A stretch of 64,000 bases of DNA from Citrus sinensis (GCF_022201045.2 NC_068558.1:47209001-47273000); one strand, 5' to 3'. Positions 24,301-38,602 are shown, counted from the stretch's first letter. Numbers and translations: made by a program. Notes: generated from the letters alone by a model not told the origin.

Positions 24301-27300
24301 TCAGAAATTCTTTCAATGTAAGCCCCCAATCCTTTTGACTGATACTTCACCCATTTACAATTAGCAACATCCAGCGTATCATCTTTTCTTAAATAAGATA
24401 AGTTGAGGGTTCCATGCAAGTGAACCTCAACAACCGTCTTCAAATAAAGGAAAAGACTTTTTGGATGAGAGCGAAGTTCAGAGAGGATATGTGAAGCTTC
24501 ATCATTGAATTGGTCAATGACTAAGAAGAATGTTGCCTCTCTGCAAAAAAAATTAAAAAAAAGATCCGAAAAGGAAAAGCTAAGAAATAAGACAGAATAT
24601 ATGCCTTAACCAATTGAGCCAAAAAAAAAAGGCATTACCGGCTTAAGCAAATCAGCTCTGGAATCCGGGAGATGACTGCTGAGTGGAAAGCAGTATATTC
24701 ATTGTCAGTCAGTTGTAGTAATGTATCATGGATGAAAGAAAAGGCACAAATAGGTTCATCGACATCTTTCATGTAGCTATCCAGAGCAGCAAGATAGTTA
24801 TATCTGATGGTATGAATTAAACCACAAACCTGAAAATAAGATCAATAAGAATAATTAAGCATGAACTGAGACAAATTTTTAGAACTGTTCCTGTATCTCC
24901 AAGTGATAATACCTTAAGATTGTGAATGATAAAGATACCTGATAAAAATGGGCATTCTCACATAGATGTAACACTTCAGATGCATTCCAATCAGTCTCCG
25001 GCACTGCTTCCAGAAGCGCTAGAAGCTGCTTTTCTCTTCTTTTAGAAGTTTCAATATGTGATAGAATACTTTGTGGGACATTCTTTTCTGATGTCAAGTA
25101 CTGTAGAATCTGACTCAGTACACTTTTTGAGACAGTAGCTCTTCCAGATGCAACATAGCATGCAATGAACTCAAATATGTGACCTATGTCCTTCGTAGAT
25201 GGCCAAGCTTCTACTGATCCACTATCATCCTTGCTAGCAGATCCATCTGTTGAAGAGATATCCTCATCAAGAATATGCACAAGAGCATTTACAGTATTCT
25301 GAACCAGCATATTCTGATATTCAGCCACCATCTTGTTTCCGTTGTTAGGCTCCGCATTTGTGTCAGCCATATCACATGCATAAAAGTCAGATTTTGGCGT
25401 CTCAACTTCTATGAAAGCACATCTCAGAACATCTAAAGTAGCTTCAGTGTCCAATTCCAAGAGATGATACAGATTCAGATATGATCCTTTCAGCAATAAG
25501 CTTGAAGCTGCTTGTGAATTCTGGGCATCAGATTCCTCCAAAAGAAACTGCACAAGTTCTGCTCTAAGAGATGGCAAGCGTGTGGAAGGAAGAGTTCCAT
25601 GACCTGCAATAGAGTATATGATTACTCCACAATTCTTGGTCAAATCCGTGATAGCGATTTCTTTGAGAAATTTAAGAATCAAGCAGTACAAAGGTTACAA
25701 CTAATACAATATTACCTAGAGAAGCAGCTCGGCTTCAGTTACCATTTCAAAAATTTCAAACACAATGCAAGAACTTAAATAATTTCAAAGAGAAACTGGC
25801 CATTTCCATTTAATGTATCAGAATATTTTCAATCCTTGGCTAATAACCAGCAACACGTTGAACGTCATAAATTTTTGACAAGAAGCAAACTTTCTACAAT
25901 TCAGCGTATCACTGTGAAAATGAAATTAGAAGACTTAAGTCTTACCTGGTGGAAAAGCAAGACCTTTGAAGCAATACTTGAGATATACAAGCATCCTGTA
26001 ACTGTTACCAGAAAAGCAAAACAAAATAACCTTTTCAAGTAATATCTAGATCAAACCACCTAAACGAACAATCAGCAGTACAAAGAGAAAGACAAACCAG
26101 ATATTTATTATATAGGACTAATTGTTATTCCCAATGAAATCACTATAAGATGCTAGTAAGTGGATTGAATAATTGGAGTATAAGTCAAAGATATTATTTA
26201 ATTATCTTTTTTCAGAAAACCATGTGGCTTGAAGAAAATAATCAACCTACTACCACACATATATTTGCCCCATCCAATCCCAGACCCTGACAAGTAAAAA
26301 CATTTCTCTACAGTGTGTTTTATACACCAGTAAGACATGTGCCAAATGTTGTGGGTTTCATACAAGTGTAATAAAAATTCCACCAGACAGGTGGCATGTG
26401 TCCTAGCGGTAGCTCCCATATTGCAATACAATTTTGTGGGATCAGTAATAGTGGCATAAGGCTTTGATATTGCAAGCTTGAGAGAGAAGGGGGGGGGGAG
26501 TTCATGGAAATTTCTATATTCAATTAACAGAAAATAAGTCCTGCATATTCGGAAACATACCCAAGGGCATAAGCACTTTCTCTTTCACTATTACGTAGAA
26601 CTACCAACAGCTCTTCTAAAGGGGCACGGAAATCATCCAATCCTTTGTTAAAAAGATACACTAAAGCACCATGGAGTCCATGCTCTCGGCATAACCTGAC
26701 AACCTACAAAATGATTGATACATACCACTGCAGTTAGGAAAAAAGTTTATTTGAATTTTGAAATAAGAAATGACTGACAAAGAATTGTAAACTATGATGC
26801 AATATGACCTGATTGAAGTCCAAAGAAGAAATGTCCATATGAAGGACACATTGCTCAACTCGCTGCAACCATCCCTTGGAGCTATAATGCTCTACCAGAG
26901 CTTGCATTATCTTTGAGGAGAAATTTAAAAATTAAAAAAGAAAAAAAAAGAATTAAAATGTATGACAAAACTAATAATAAGGCTAAATGTTTCAACACTA
27001 AAAATTACCTCGGGGGGGAGAGATCCAAGCATGTCCTTCAAAATATATGGCTCCAAAAGCTCCAGAAATGTGTCTAGCAAACAGTAACCCAAGTCATTGA
27101 AAAAATTTCATTTGATGCCGCAGTCAGAAAAATTTGTCTTAGGCAACTATGTAATCAGAAAAGTTGCTTCCTCAGGATACCATATGGAAAAGGAAACCCA
27201 CTTCAAAGTTTAATTTTGCATGAAGTTTAATGCAAATTAAATTCCATCTACATTTTAACACAATAGTAACCTAACGTTCAAGCCTTTTTTGCTTTCAACC

Positions 27301-30300
27301 ATGATATTCTTTTGCGACAGATATTATCACTCTTCATCATGACTGACTCACACAATATGGATTCTCATTTTCCATTTGAACGTATCAACAAAGGTCTAAA
27401 TTTCAATATCACACTCAAAATATAGTTCAACACAAGCATTAAGACCAAGTGGAAATTGACGCCATGAGTACCTCTATGTTGAACAGCCTCAAATTTGGAG
27501 AAAATGTCATCGAAAAGTATGTCAGTCCTATTGATATGGACACAGAATTCAACAGCTACACCACCAACACGGGTGAACTGCTCTTTAATTTCAGCGTGAA
27601 CAGTACTGCTTCTACTTTGTGGATTGTTAAGTTGTGCCAGTTTCTCAATTTGGTTGCAAAATGCCACTGAAATATATGAAAATACTTCATCTACATATGA
27701 TAGTAGCAACTCAACCAGATAAGGCATTATGGCCTCCTGAACAGCATCTAGGGTTCTGGGAAGGTCGATAACACCATGAGCTTGTCCATCATAAAGTGTC
27801 ATAGCCATGTTCAAGGCACCCATCCAGTCACCTGCTTTCCGCAGAACCTGAATTCGTTCCTTCCAAGGAAGAAGTCGGGAAACAACAAGATGCATAGGTC
27901 CGAGTACATATATGGAAGCTCCTCTTACGCTTACGCAATTATGATAGGATTTCTCAGGGTTCCCAAAAACATTAGTAAAGTAGCTACGATATCCAACAAG
28001 ATCATATCCTTGAGATCCATCAACTGCAAAACTAGTTTGATGAATTACAGTTCCATCTCTTGCGTACAAATATAGCTGTCCCAACAGTGTAAGAACCACC
28101 AGCATCTGGAAAAAGTCAGCCATACAAATATTTTAATATCGACAAGAGGAATGCTGTAAACATAAATTGGAAAGTGAAGGAAGAGTCATTGACCATTAGA
28201 AACCAAAGTAATTTAATTGCATTTGAGATAAGACAAAAAACCAAACAAATAAGGCTACCTGATCATCCAACCAGGCCACACCAATGGCTGCACTGTCAAG
28301 GGACCACTTCCCATATACTTTAAGCTCTGATTTGACCAACTTTGCAACCTGAACTTTCCGATCCCAAGCAATTGCAAGCAATGAAACTCTCTCTGCTGCT
28401 TCAGTGGGAATACTTTCTGCAAGATATTCAGCATTAGAAAGTTGTCAACATGAATTTTAACAAACCCAGAAAATTCATACCTGTTGTAGAACTTCGACAT
28501 GTTGTCATGCATTTCCAAGCAGTGTAAGGCATAGCACCCTCTCGGACCCCATCGGGCCTAGGAATTTGTGCATAGACTTCTAATGTGGGAGTAAGTCTTA
28601 CCTGCAATTAAAAAAAGAACCTTCTACAGATTTTAAATAAGAAATGTCCAAAAAGAAGAAAGCATCAAACTCAATGCAACAAATACTGGAATCCGTGCAA
28701 TCATTTGAGGACTTCATACCACCAGTGCAGTTTGATAGGTGACGAATATGACCACACCTTCTTCAACCAAAGAAGACCCTTCATTGAACAGTTTCCAACC
28801 TGTATCTGACCCAACTACCCCTCCCATCATGCTACCAATACTACTGGCTGAAGCAGTGGAATTTCCTTGAGAGGATAGCGGAGCACCTCCACAAGATTCA
28901 TCGAAAAGAAGAGGTGAAGCTGATAGTACAATGCCCGTTTTTTGTCCATCAAGGAGACACTAAATTTCATGATAAACTTTAAGTTATTAACTTGAGGAGG
29001 ATAATCCATTGACTGTCATTGTCCAAACTGTGACTGAAGACAAATATATAATGCTAAATAAAAATTTCCCTTTCTAAAGGCTAAACAGTCAGGTGTCTTA
29101 CCTGTGTCTTGATAGAGAACCTATTCAGCAAGGGAACCACAGATAAAGAATGTAACTGAACAAGACCTTTAGTATCACCAGTAACTGCTTTAAACTGACG
29201 AGTAACTTGAGAATCCTGCCCTAGGAATAATGTATGTACAACTGGTGAGGTGTGCTCTCCAGTAATAACTTTCGCTGCAGATGCCCTCTGCACATCCCAA
29301 ACTGTAACATGACCATCAGCATAACCAGCTAAGAGCAGATCTCCTGGCTGATTGAAGCACATGGCAGTTACTGGGGCAGGAGATCGATCCCCTAGCAAAC
29401 CAAGCATCATCATCTGAAATATATATATATATATATATGTATGTAGCAGGTTAGGACTGCTGAACATCTTGACATGCCAATTATGGGTTCTCCAAACTGA
29501 AACTTCTATAATTGTTTAAGTTTACTATATAATTAAATATTCGTAACAATTGGGAGATTATTCTACAATGTTAAAGTTGTAAAAATTATTAACCAAAATA
29601 AGTTGGATTTTGGTGACCACCAGCCTCTATGCTAGGCAAAAGTCCTGAAGAGCATGCCTAGGATTGAAACAGTGCTCCCATTGATGTGTAATCAACACAG
29701 GCATGTTTGAAAACAACATAGGGAAAATAATCACTAAATTCTCATTCTTAGCTTAAATCTTTTCCAAAACATACATAAAAATTAAAATTAAAAAAAATTA
29801 CATAGATTCAGTATGTAGTACCACTAGTATTTTTCCATGTGTATCAGGTCAAAGTTGCTTCACTTCAAGATGCGGTATGATGTTTTCATGCAGCAGTATC
29901 AAACAATTTACGCATCGAGCAAATTCATAAGCAGATAGTAGCTATTTTCTCTTTGACATGGAATGGCAGCTTGTAGACTTTCAAATAAGCACTATAGTTA
30001 GCGCATAACCAAGAAAAATTAAAAACTAAAAATTTCATAACACCATGAAGTCTATCTTAATTCTTCAAACATACAGGTGAACTGGCTGCCGATACTGATT
30101 TCAAATAATAAAGAAATCATTATATTTTTATTCATGCTTCTGCAAATACTACTCTAGTTTATGTAATACAAATAATGTAAAACAGAATAGTCCAGCTTTA
30201 TCTACACGTCAAGAGTAGAGAATTATTCTTTTAGAAATGTTTCAGCCGGTAATAGAAAAAATTCTCAATAAAGGCGATAGAAAAATAACATTTTGATCCC

Positions 30301-32090
30301 ACCTAATTTACCAGTCCAAATTCGCATTCTTTTTTAGTGGTTATTACAAGTTTTCTTACCCGTTTTAATCATACATTTTATAACATCGCTTAATTGTAAA
30401 TGGCTAGATGTGAATCAGATACACAGGGATTAATCCTCACTATGGCAACAAGGCTTTAAGCACGTTGTATGTATAAAGTTTTGTAAATTCATATTCAAGA
30501 TTCTTCACCGTAATTTCTCATTTGCGACAACAGGGGAATAGATTAAAATCTTTGAATCCATCAACACAAACAGACATTTCATTTCAAAAGGAACCATCAA
30601 CACAAACAAGAAAGCAGCGGAAGTGAACTAAAACAAACCTTTGAATCCATGCTGTCACGATGATGAGCAGAGTATTTACTGGGCACAACAACAATGGCAC
30701 CTTTGGACATTCCAACAGCTATAAAACTAGGATGCACTGCCAAGACTTGTGGGGAACCATGATCACGCCTAAATGCCTGGGATGCAATAGTCTGTGTAAT
30801 AGTGTTATTAGCATCAACATCAAAATATCCCAATGTAGTTGAACCTCTTCGAACACCCTCAAGCCTCATGGGCTGGGCAGCCGCACCCTCCTTCCAATGC
30901 AAGCCAGTTGATGCCTGCTTTTTCTCAAGTTCCTCAGCCAATTCAAGAGGCTTCAAGGAGGGCTGCACTTTTTTTTCAGCTCTTCTACTAGTAATCTCAC
31001 TCTCCAATTGCCCAATTCTCTCCTCCACAAGCTCTGAAATGTCATCTATCGAACTGGCATCATTACTACCATCTACTCCAACCTCATCATCTTGAGAGGT
31101 GGACATACTCTTGTCCGAACTCTCCATCTCCAATGTAGGAATTTCCAAATTTTCCTCCATTAGTCCAGTCCGGTCAGATTCATTTAGAGGAACAACACTA
31201 CTCTCGGTAGAAGCATTCACTTCCAAGAACATGGAATCATCATCAGCTGTAACAGGGGCAACAATTCTATTTCCATCAATATCATTAGCGTCATCTGAAC
31301 TAGCAATTATAGATTTTTCTCTCAAATTCAGATCCTTCACAACAACTCGCGGAGAGCAACCAATTAGTTGGCCAGTATTCAAATTAGAACTAGTATTTAA
31401 AAATTCATCATCAACATTACTAACCTCGGATTCTAATTTAGTATCTACATCTCTACTACTAGCCAAACTCGACAATTCACCACTAACATTCACTTGAGCA
31501 GACTGAAAATCACCTATTAGCTCCGCATCTCCCTCCAATTTCTCGCTCGACACGCTAATTTCATTCGAGGAAACGGAAGCAATCTCGTGATCATCACCGT
31601 CGAGAACTTTCAGAAGCGTTCCACTCCCCGCCCTCCGCGACTTTATCGCCGCCGCATGGGGAGTCGGGACCGACCTCGACGCCGCAGCAGCAGCAGCGAG
31701 TGCCGCCCCAGGCTTGGCAGTCGATCTCACTCCACCAAACAGCGACGGCAATTGTCTCGAAGATGACGGAGGAACCCTCCATATGGGATCGCCCGATAAT
31801 TCGTTACTTTTGACCCGATGAAATGAACCAGGTTTTGGAGTGGGTTTATCTTGAGATGAAACGCCGTCACCTTGGGGCTGTGGTTTGGCAAGGGAGGTAT
31901 CTGAGTGGTGAATTGACGATGTTGGCGATGAAGGCGACGTAGAGGACTCGGAGTCGTTGAGGATTTCGTCAAGGGTACGATGGGGGACTGAGTTGAACTC
32001 GTCATCAGAATCGGAGGAGAGATGCGAGTTAAGGAACGAGTCAACATCGAGTTCCATTAGTGACTTTGTGTCCTGGAGCTCTTTGGTCAT
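21331..32090 (-). CDS. VPS8: Vacuolar protein sorting-associated protein 8 homolog (CORVET subunit)
   Basis: VPS8 is a CORVET-specific tethering subunit that acts with Rab5-type GTPases at endosomes. I place 19 exons: 32090-30639, 29413-29102, 28959-28720, 28601-28481, 28416-28259, 28105-27472, 27073-27009, 26910-26809, 26703-26561, 26001-25946, 25603-24939, 24829-24639, 24540-24234, 23878-23591, 23486-23377, 22818-22488, 22185-21778, 21689-21446, 21356-21331. They total 5853 nt, 1950 residues, with every phase consistent. The first about 430 residues are acidic and Ser-rich. A WD40 propeller follows (VTAMCFNQPGDLLLAGYADG, HVTVWDVQ), then helical repeats, the Vps8 core (YCFKGLAFPP) and, near residues 1759-1805, a RING-H2 finger (CCICNCLL, CGHATHIQC, CPLC). 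The last exon encodes only a basic tail (KEKRSRR) and is the least certain; donor GTCATA at 26808 is weak. The first intron, 29414-30638, is long and without visible elements. Confidence 0.93.
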
Positions 32091-33711
32091 TATTTATTTG
32101 TTTCATATCATAAGTTATCTTTGGTCTAGTATTGTTTCGTTAGTTCAGAAACATACGTTCGATCGCTTGCTTGCTTATATAGTTATATATAAAATGAGAT
32201 TTTGTTTTACTTGCTTGAATCTGAATCTAAGAGGATGGGCGAAGAGATTGCTCTGGTCTTGATTTCACCTGCTGGATTTCATTCAATCAGCTGTAGATGA
32301 CGCACTTAACCAAGCCAATGTAGCCGCCTAGCCGGCGTAGACAGGCGGTTTGAACCGTGAATTGGTGATACCCAAAGTCCGTCTATAAACGAATAATTTA
32401 TTTCGGTTCACCTTTTTCGTAAATTAATTATTTTCACATTATTCTTCATTTTTTAAATTTCAAATTTTTTAAAGAAATAATTTAAAAATTAATCAATTTA
32501 TTAAGAGTAACCTAAAATTCATCCATTAATACATTAAAATATTGAGTGAGGGTTATCTAAACCCATAAAACTACTGTTTAAACTCCTACATTCTTTAAAT
32601 CCATTATAAAGATTCAAAACTAATTTTTTTTACTCCCAACATCTCTGAATATTCCAAATACAACCCTAATGACACAATTGTCTTCACCTTTTTATTTTTC
32701 TACAGCATTCATAAATTTTTTTTCCTGAAATTTACAATATTTTTACCATTGTTTTTATTCACTCATTCAAGTTTCAATATAAAAAATATAGAAATTTAAA
32801 AAAAAATCATAAAGTTTGTTAGTTTTCTATACGATGTTCTTGGTTTGGGAAAAGCCTTCACCGACAATTCATGTAAATAAAAGATCAAGAATTTCCAATA
32901 GTTCATATTTAATCGAAACTTGATAAACTTGTTTTTACTTGAAAAAATAAAAGAAAGCAAAAGAAAAATTCTTGTATTTTAAAAAAAGTTCCAACAAAAT
33001 CAGAAAACAAACTATCTTTGAAGGGATTCGCCTATATTACAGCCGAGGTTTCATACCATAATTTTTGTCCTTATCCAATGTAACATTAGATTTAAAAGCA
33101 ATTGTTTGAAGTGGTGAGTTTTCTAGTTAGTAAAAAAAAAAAAAAAAAAAAGAGTTTTGGATCGTGAAGAGTAAACAACTGTAATTTCACCTAAATTAAA
33201 CAATGAATTTCATGACAACGGGTTTGGACTTTAAAGCAGTATATAGAGAATTAGACATGCATCGTATTTGTCTTGAAGTTGTTTTGTTCAGAATAGTTAA
33301 TTATTGTCCTTAAGAGTAATTTGGTCAGGGAGAATGCTGTAATAAATTTTTTTAATGAATTTATGGTTTAATGAGTAAAATTATAGGTTCATACATAGAC
33401 TTGCCCAAAAACATTTTTTTTAAAGTATGAAACTGCTGAATACAAGCTAAAATTATAATACATATGCTGCCCGAAAGACATTTCATGAAAATCATAAGGC
33501 GATTACGAGTGATGACGGACACGGTAACAAGAATTAAAGTTATTATGGGATGTGCATGTGTAATAACTAACGAGAATCGAGTTTATTATCAGCTGCATAT
33601 GCGATACGAAATCAAGTCTATTATGGAATATATTCATAACAAGAATCATTGGTTATAGTGGGATAGCGGAAGTCGATTAATAGGAAAAGATATTATAATA
33701 GGAATATCTTA

Positions 33712-34720
33712 AGGTTAGTTTTGTAACGTTATAATTTGTAAATAATTATTGTTAGTTGTGCTGAATAAATAATCAAGTATGAAGAGAATTATTTAAATTT
33801 TTAGTAATTTTTTTTTAAAAAAAAAGTGATGTGAGTTTTAAAAGTAGTCGCGTGTATTTCTTAAATCTTATTATTAAATTATCATAAGAGTACAAACGAC
33901 CAAAATGGACATTATATTGAATAAAAAACTTTTCACATATTTATAAACATGTATATACGTAATTTTTTTACTGTATATATTAATAACTGAAAACTTAAAA
34001 TATTTTTTTATTTCATTATTTCAATATAATTAGTAATAATAATATTCTCTCTGAACTTAATAATTTTATTTTCGAATTGAATTTGGATAATTTTGAATTA
34101 TTATAACAAATGTGAGGATATATATGGAATTCTATTAAGTATAAAATTGATTTTTAAAATTAGATTTTGAAAAGCCATTCTTTCTTATGGGTGGTAATTT
34201 AGATGAAGATTTGTCTATTCGATTCAATTCCAATTAAATGAGTTCTTGTTTGAAAAAATTGATTTGTTTAATAAATTGATGAATTTGATTCAATTTGTTA
34301 AATAAACGAATTAAAATTGATGAATTGGATTTGTTTATTCGTTTGTATTTTATATGATGTCAATTTTGTGGGTTTTCTATTTCATCTTGCATTTATTTTT
34401 GTTTGTAAATTACTATTTTTTTAAACAAATCCAAATTCGATTGATTTGTTATTAGTGTTGCATAAACAAATTAAACAAACTATAAATAAATCCAAATTCT
34501 ATTTGATTCGTTTAACTTTGTACAGTAAATATATTAAATGAATATATTTACGATTCGTTTATTTGTTTTGTAACTTACCCATACTCCTTCTCTACTTTTT
34601 AAAATCAGTTGTAAGATACAATGATTTTGCCAAAAATTTTTTAAATTAACTAATACTAAAGTTCATTTTTAGTTTTTCAAAATCACTTTTGAACATCTCT
34701 AAAGTAATTCTATACGGGCC
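33712..34720. mobile_element. TTA-flanked MITE, interrupted by a nested element
   Basis: Same family as the element at 63021-63627, aligned along its length (for example AATCACTTTTGAAC near the right end and AAATAATCAA near the left). It starts AGGTTAGTTTTGTAACG, ends near ACGGGCC and is flanked by TTA (33709-33711 and 34721-34723). Removing the nested insertion leaves about 603 bp, against 607 bp for the other copy. TTA duplications suggest PIF/Harbinger; no coding capacity remains. Confidence 0.6.
34186..34583. mobile_element. Nested hAT-like MITE
   Basis: Ends TATGGGTGGTAATTT and, inward from the right, TATGGGTAAGTTACAAAAC. The flanking 8-mers TTCTTTCT (34178-34185) and CTCCTTCT (34584-34591) match at 6 of 8 positions, as expected for an aged target duplication. 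The sister MITE near 63500 has the uninterrupted site. The interior is AT-rich and non-coding. Confidence 0.6.
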
Positions 34721-36520
34721 TTAAGACAAATACGATTAGATGATGCTTTGATAGAAATGAGACTATATATCATTCTAACCCAATTGACTCAATAATATGA
34801 GATTTTTACCATAATGCTCTATAGCATAAGGTCAAAGGTTTAAAAAAAAAATTCCACAATATAAGGGATTCTTATTAATTAAAATAGTTTATGGAAACAT
34901 TGAGAAGATCTCTTTATATATAATAGAGTAAACTTATTTCCCCATGTTAACTCAAATAGGGAAACTAAATCCCAACTAATACTTATTTAAAAGATCTAAC
35001 CTCATATCTAATAAAAAACTAATTGAAATTGAAAATAATTGAAAGACCTAAAATAATAAAACTCTAAAACGTTATATAATCGTCCTACATTAATGTTCTT
35101 AAGATTGATACAATAACGAACGTTATACATAAATAGAATTTTACAACTATTAATATATGTGTTGAGACTTATGAAATTTTAAAAAAATATAGAATTCTAT
35201 TGTTGTTAATTTGCTTTAAGAAATAGTTAAATTCTTTTATATTTTAAACATCGATTTTTTTATTTTTTTTAAGATATGGAGGTGAATGGAGTTTTTTTTT
35301 TAACTTAATTATCTCAAAATTCAAATTTGGATAATAAAAAAAAATTACAAATCATTCGGTTAAATTGTAAAGCCAAACACCATTATTTCTTAGTTAGAGG
35401 TTTGTTGGACATGGCTTAGGATTAGCAACGGCAAAATTCCCCGCGAGTACTGCACCTGCAAGGGTCCGTTACATTAGGGTTGAGTACCAGGTCTAATTTT
35501 ATTATGTTTTATTAAAAAAAATCGAGTATAACTTTTTATATCCACTAATTGAGCAAGGGTCCAGCTAACTTGCAACCGTGATTTGGTACCCCATTTTTTG
35601 TCTTTTTGTGATTCAACCATTAGATCCAACCCAAGAGTTGTAAAAGCTATTTCAACGGCAAGGATGCAATTACTTGGTTATTAACGCTGCAGCCCCTCTT
35701 GTTTCATTAAAAAAAAAGGGTAAAATTTCAAGATTTTGACACATAAGTCCATCAAATTATTTTATGATTTTTATATGAGTCTAGGTGATTTAATAAATGA
35801 ATATATTTAGATATATAAAAATATGGATGGATTATTTTAACTTGCTAAAATACTCCCCAAATCCATTTATTTAAAATATCAATTACAAAAAATCCCATTT
35901 TTTAGTATAATTTTTTTAAAAATAAAATACCCATTTAATGTTTTACCATTTAAGATAGTGTTACTTATAAGGATAAATAATTATTTTAACTAAATAAATG
36001 AAACTTAACTTTTATTTCTATAAATTTGCTCAACATCATATAACCTTATAATTGTTAGCATAAGATATAAATTTAGTCTAAAAAATTTATTCAAAGGGTC
36101 CCCTTAGGGCAAAAAATTAATTATCATATGATAATTTGGTTGGCACAAACTCTATTATTCTTAATTTACTTATCCATGCCAAACACTCTATTGGAATTAA
36201 ATTTTAGTAAAATAAACATATGTCACCATCTTTAACCGCATTCAACAGACCCTAATTGTTTAGATTTTGTTATAGAGAGCAAGATATAGTTCTTTTCTTA
36301 TTATAGTAGTAAAAATAAATAAAAATAAACACAATAGATTTCTTTTAAGAGAATGCAAGCATTATTTTTATGAGATTTTGTGTTGAAGAAATTAATTCAA
36401 TTATGTGGTTAGAAGACTCTCTATTTTTTGATATTTTAGAAGAATTATATGTTGGATAAATGAATAAATTAAGATCAAAGCATAACAAAAATGATTGAGA
36501 AGAAAACCGAAAGAGAATAA

Positions 36521-36753
36521 TTTCTTAGAATTTTAAAATTTTCATATTTTAATTGGGGTTTATTTTGTAAAATTATTGAAATTTATAGTTTTTAATATTA
36601 CCAAAAACAGTAGAGATTGTTAAAGAAAATGCCAAATAAATTTTTTAGAATTCTAAAATTATTATATTTTAATTAGGGCTTATTGTGTAAAGTTTTTAAA
36701 ATTTATAGTTTTATTATTTACCAAAAACAATGAGGACTGTTAAAGAAAATGTC
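36521..36753 (+). repeat. Tandem duplication, 120-bp period
   Basis: Two adjacent diverged copies, about 36521-36633 and 36641-36753, offset by exactly 120 bp. Shared landmarks are CATATTTTAATTGGGGTTTA versus TATATTTTAATTAGGGCTTA, and ACCAAAAACA followed by TTAAAGAAAATG in both. Non-coding. Confidence 0.75.
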
Positions 36754-37629
36754 AAAATTGGGTGTTTGGTATAACGGAGGCAAGGTAGTTTCGTCCATTG
36801 AGCAAGTCGATATAAAACACTAATATCCAGACCCGAGCATTAAACCCGTTTTGACTATTGACTCTTTACTTTTTAATGTTCTGAAAGTTAAATTAATAGC
36901 TAAATCGAATAAATATTAAAGTAAAAATTTAAAGCCCTAAAACACAAACATTAGCATTTAGCAATTTGGCAATAGGAATCAATATCTAATATGATATTGT
37001 CCAAGACATTTACTTGGAGACTTTAGTCGCTTAATGAACTAGATATTTACTAAATCATCTAAAATATTATCCTAATTAAAAACAAATGATAATTAAATAA
37101 TGTTCAAATCAGGGTCAAACTGAAAAGAATGAAGTATTGACAAGAAAATGACAAAGTGAAATTTTCCGGGATTCTATTTTCCATCCAAATATTTAGTAAT
37201 ATATTGATTAAAAGTGAACATTCATTAAATTATAACTAATATTTACCTAAACTTAAAATTATTTTTTAAAAATATTTTACCATAAAGTGTTGCATGTTTA
37301 TCTATAACTAAATAGTTAAGGTATTACTTTTCCTTTTTAAATATATCATATGTTAAAAAATAAAACGGACATAAGAGATAAGAGAGATGAGGGGTATCTT
37401 TAATTTTTATTGAGAATCCTCAATTTGTACCCGTTTAAGCTCACAAATCACAACAGGTATTGAATATTCTCCTCCAAACGAGTATGAGCACGGATTTTAG
37501 CATCTTTTATACAAAATTCCCGGTCGTTGCTATCATACTTCAGTTCAATTCAATTATAAAAGCAACCGAAACTTTAATTCTGAAAATATAAGATTTTAGT
37601 TTTTCATTAGGAAAAATTTCAATCCACAC

Positions 37630-38085
37630 CCAATAATATCGATAAACAATTACCATGCAATATCTCACGTCGCTAACGAATGAATTCTAAAACTATTTTG
37701 TAAGTCGTGGACTCTCCTAATTAAGTAGAAACATTTTAGGTTGTAAAGCCCAATAACAAAACTATAATAAGAACCGATTGAAAGTGGATCATATCTACTT
37801 GGTTGTGGAGTTGAGCTGTTACAATTAGTATAAGACCAGATTGAAGACTTGATATATGGATAAATATATTAATTATATGATTTTGTTCTTTTATATTTCC
37901 TATGACCTTCACGAAGACCCAATTCTCAAAGGAAAAATATGTAATATCTTACATCACTAATGAATGACTTCTTAAACTGATTTATGAGTAATGGATTTCC
38001 TAATCAATAGAGATTTTTTTGTTGTAAAATTCAATAATAAAATTATGACAAGCCCTGTGCATAAAATAGACAATATCTATTTAAT
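37630..38085 (+). repeat. Two degenerate copies of a dispersed repeat, possibly TRIM/LTR-derived
   Basis: Copy 1 (about 37630-37830) and copy 2 (about 37915-38085) share the order CAATATCTCACGTCGCTAAC / TAATATCTTACATCACTAAT, GAATGA..TCTTAAAC, TAAGTCGTGGACTCTCCTAA / TGAGTAATGGATTTCCTAAT, and TTGTAAAGCCCAATAACAAA / TTGTAAAATTCAATAATAAA. This pattern resembles short LTR-type repeats of other eudicots, but I could not find both ends. Confidence 0.4.
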
Positions 38086-38602
38086 TATTAAATTCCAACT
38101 GATGCATACCACCACCTATATATAAATATATAAAAGGACATTTTCACTTTGATCATGAGTCAATCAATTCTCAAAAAATGGTGGACAACTGGCAGTACTA
38201 TGAAATGTCTAAGCAATAGCATTACTTTTTCATTTCATTTACATCCGTCCATTGCTCATTCAATGAAAATTGAAAAAACATGCATTTTTGTCTTCTTCTC
38301 CTGAATTCTTGCGCTGAAAAGGAAAGCGAGATTTGGAACTGACAAGATTGTAGTATTATTTATTTTATTTTATTGTATTTTTTTAAATTTGATTATGCGT
38401 CGTTACAGATTCAATCAATCACAGTCTTCCCAGATTCCTAGGCTCGTAGCAAGAATTGATGATAACCAGTAGCCAGAGGACTCGTTTCTGCCGTATTTAC
38501 AATTTTACCCCGTCAAAATTCAAATAAAAAAAAACCCAAAAAAAAGTAATTTTAAAGGAGAAAAGCACTCATTATCTCACGAAATAATACATGCTTTTTA
38601 TA

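Noticed and set aside
29600..29710. GC-richer block in VPS8 intron 1 with CATGCCTAGG/ACAGGCATG, considered as a SINE or small RNA
   Set aside because: No A-box/B-box pair, terminal A-run or flanking duplication was found.
31099..31497. 132-codon plus-strand frame within VPS8 exon 1
   Set aside because: It is antisense to the Ser/Asp-rich first exon of VPS8, whose frame continues for 484 codons; the opposite frame is a compositional shadow.
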